Positions 62,456 to 64,000 of a DNA stretch of 64,000 nt are shown one piece after another. This DNA comes from Platanthera guangdongensis. Its lineage: Eukaryota; Streptophyta; Magnoliopsida; Asparagales; Orchidaceae. Every line of letters begins with the position of its first letter. Position 1 is the first letter of the stretch. A program made the translations under genes and the position numbers. The notes beneath the pieces were generated by a model. That model was not told where the DNA came from. It made no database searches and saw only the letters and a list, made by a program, of their open reading frames with translations. The DNA lies in contig CM077162.1 of the NCBI GenBank assembly GCA_039583875.1, positions 65,159,259 to 65,223,258 on the forward strand, given 5' to 3'.

Positions 62456-64000
62456 TCAGTCCTCCTCTCCAGATGAAGAATCATCGCTCTCCTCGATGTA
62501 GAGCTCGGTAAGTAAGTCGCGAGCGGTCACTGTTTCAGAATCATCCTTCACAACCCCTAGGACCTTCATCATCTGCAACACCAGCTCTGCCGCCCGAACG
62601 CCAGCGTCTTGGCATAGCTCCTCGACTTCCTCATGAGAGTAGTGCGGAGGAGGCGTCTGGAAGGGCTCGCGGTGAGACGATGATGCGACGTCAGCCTGAA
62701 GACGCGTGTTTGCAGTTTTTAATTCCCGGACCTCCTCCTCCAAAGCCGTCACGCTCGAGCGCAATTGCTCCGCCATCTCGGCATCCTGCGAGACGACCCA
62801 TCAGTTAGCCAAGAATGATTGAAAAAGAAAAACCTAAGGAAAAATTCCAAGGCTTACCACGTCGCCTTGGGCCTTCGCGAGGAGGGACTCGACTTCAGAT
62901 AGCCTTTTCGCGAGACCGTCAGACTTCTCTCACTGGCTTTCCATTTTGCGTTGATATAATAAGGCGGCGAGAGGAGCGGTGCGAGAACTCCAAGGCTTGC
63001 ATTTGCTGGTGGGAAGTCTTCAGCACGAGATCCCTGGTGGACTCGATTTCAGGCGAGACGGCGTCAAGGCCGCCGTAGAGGCCATACCCCACGGCGAAGG
63101 CATGGCTGGTGGGGACCTCTTGCTTCTTCCAAGAAGGAAGGAGAGTGGAGATGGACACGCGGTTGGCGTCCCGCCCCCACAGCAGAACTGGGTCGCCGGC
63201 GGCATCGTGGACCACGGGACCTAGGTTATAGTTCATGTGGGAAGAGGGCGCGGGACGGCTGGAGGAGTCGCCTTCGCGAGAGGAAGTGGCAGCCGGCTGG
63301 TCGGGAAGAATAGCTGGCAGGTTGGAGGCAGTAACTGGCTGACTGGGGATGATAGCTGGTTGATTGAGGATTACCGTCTCGCGAGTAGGCGAGACGGCCT
63401 GGTGGAAAGGCGAAAGGGGAGGTGGAGATTCCCCTACAGAAATGGGGCTCCCTTGGGGAGCTTTCTTCTTTTCCTTGGAAATCACTACGGCATTTTTCAT
63501 CTTTTTTCTGGGGGGGCTGGAGCGAGAGGGGGTCGTATCGCCTGTGGGCCTCTTCGGGGGAATGGGCGCCAAGGACTCTCTCGCCGCCTCGGCCGCCGCG
63601 TTGGCGAGATCGAGGCCCTTTGCTGGATGGATGTTGCTCTTATAAGGGGGGAGGGTTGGAATGATTCGCTCCCTTGAAGACAAGCAAGGGTTATATTACG
63701 GCGAGACGGCGAATAGCGAGACGCGAAATGAAGGAGCGGGAATACCTTCATCGGGGAGCACTGGAGGAAGCGAGTCGAGGCCTCGCCGTAAAAAGTTGAC
63801 CTCGAAGTTCTTGCTGACGAAGTATTCACACATCAGCTTATACGGGACACTGACCTGTGGGGTGGCGTAGAAGCTTTCTGGCGGAGACAACGGCGCGAGA
63901 GGGATGCCGCCAAAGTCAGCGCGATCTCCCCGGATGAAGACAAATCGGGTGAGCCAGTGGTGGTTCTTATTGGGCATCTCGCACACTTTGACCCCCTGCC
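62456..64000 (-). pseudogene. Antisense ORF of Tat-B (gypsy-type additional ORF), partial and broken
   Basis: Read on the minus strand from the window edge. 64000-63696 codes a block with MPNKNHHWLTRFVFIRG and an SVPYKLMCEYF region, resembling the N-terminal part of the 'putative gypsy type transposon' family (from memory). 63683-62919 continues with a Pro/Ser-rich linker, a KKMKNAVVISKEKKK basic block and a conserved-looking LPSWKKQE region. 62918-62858 and 62785-62456 form a coiled coil (SEVESLLAKAQ, then AEQLRSSVTALEEEVREL) ending in an acidic tail. One frameshift near 62980 and a TGA near 62935 break it. It lies in the position known for antisense ORFs of Tat elements. Function unknown. 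Confidence 0.6.
62786..62857 (-). other. Putative 72-nt intron in the Tat-B antisense ORF
   Basis: Minus strand: GACGTG, donor GTAAGC, acceptor TCTCGCAG, then GATGCCGAG. Removal joins two coiled-coil segments in frame, and the interior contains stops. Predicted from sequence only. Confidence 0.5.

Larger units (their letters stand above)
54061..64000 (+). mobile_element. Tat-lineage Ty3/gypsy element (Tat-B), partial, 3' LTR outside window
   Basis: LTR, gag, protease, RT, RNase H, a second archaeal-type RNase H, integrase, a long tandem-repeat 3' region and an antisense ORF, in that order. The dual RNase H, VDNGSS protease, short CX2HX4HX4C-type knuckle and antisense ORF are Tat characters from family knowledge. 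Many in-frame stops, mostly TAG, show that it is old. The left boundary is uncertain because the adjacent sequence is also an LTR; the right end is beyond 64000. Confidence 0.82.

Noticed and set aside
63684..63765. Another possible intron in the Tat-B antisense ORF (donor GTATTCCC, acceptor TCTTCAAG)
   Set aside because: The join does not keep the downstream frame, so without transcripts or sister copies I do not claim it.

Overview
This 64 kb window is repeat-filled nuclear DNA of a flowering plant. I found no host gene, rRNA or tRNA gene. Almost every base belongs to LTR retrotransposons: SIRE-type Ty1/copia with an extra ORF after pol, and Ty3/gypsy chromoviruses and Tat elements. The Met-initiator-tRNA-type primer sites, gene content and nested structure are typical of angiosperm intergenic or pericentromeric DNA. 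I cannot name the species. Element labels (SIRE-A, Tat-A and so on) are mine.

Layout. 1-1710 is a fragment of SIRE pol. 1711-2614 and 15231-17640 are two halves of a minus-strand Tat element (Tat-A) split by a full-length SIRE element (SIRE-A, 2615-15230, target duplication GGATA). 17641-22487 holds the 3' end and LTR material of another SIRE-like element (SIRE-C). 22488-24619 is unassigned and has one small ORF. 24625-52750 is a three-level nest. The outer element is SIRE-B (target duplication CATTA). Its gag is interrupted by a CRM-like chromovirus (26463-42708, duplication CTGAG). The gag of that element is interrupted by a minus-strand Tekay/Del-type chromovirus (28238-38097, duplication TATGA). 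LTR divergence judged by eye falls from about 10% (outer, first 250 bp) to about 4% (middle) to under 1% (inner), which fits the nesting order. 52756-54060 is a Tekay-like LTR remnant. From about 54061 to the window end lies a decayed Tat element (Tat-B) with dual RNase H, an array of about 111-bp repeats after pol, and an antisense spliced-looking ORF.

Function. The only apparently intact enzyme set is the Tekay pol (1131 codons, no stop). Its gag and pol look like three exons separated by two short GT-AG introns, with one single-base frame change in an A run. All other elements carry stops, frameshifts or deletions.

Most unusual signals: (1) each element family carries its own dense array of short inverted-repeat motifs in or next to its LTRs, and in the SIRE elements also inside the gag-pol linker and before the extra ORF; (2) the two putative Tekay introns; (3) a splice-acceptor-like site just before the extra ORF in both SIRE elements; (4) a SIRE fragment that is far more similar to SIRE-A than SIRE-A's own LTRs are to each other and that shares its disabling mutations.
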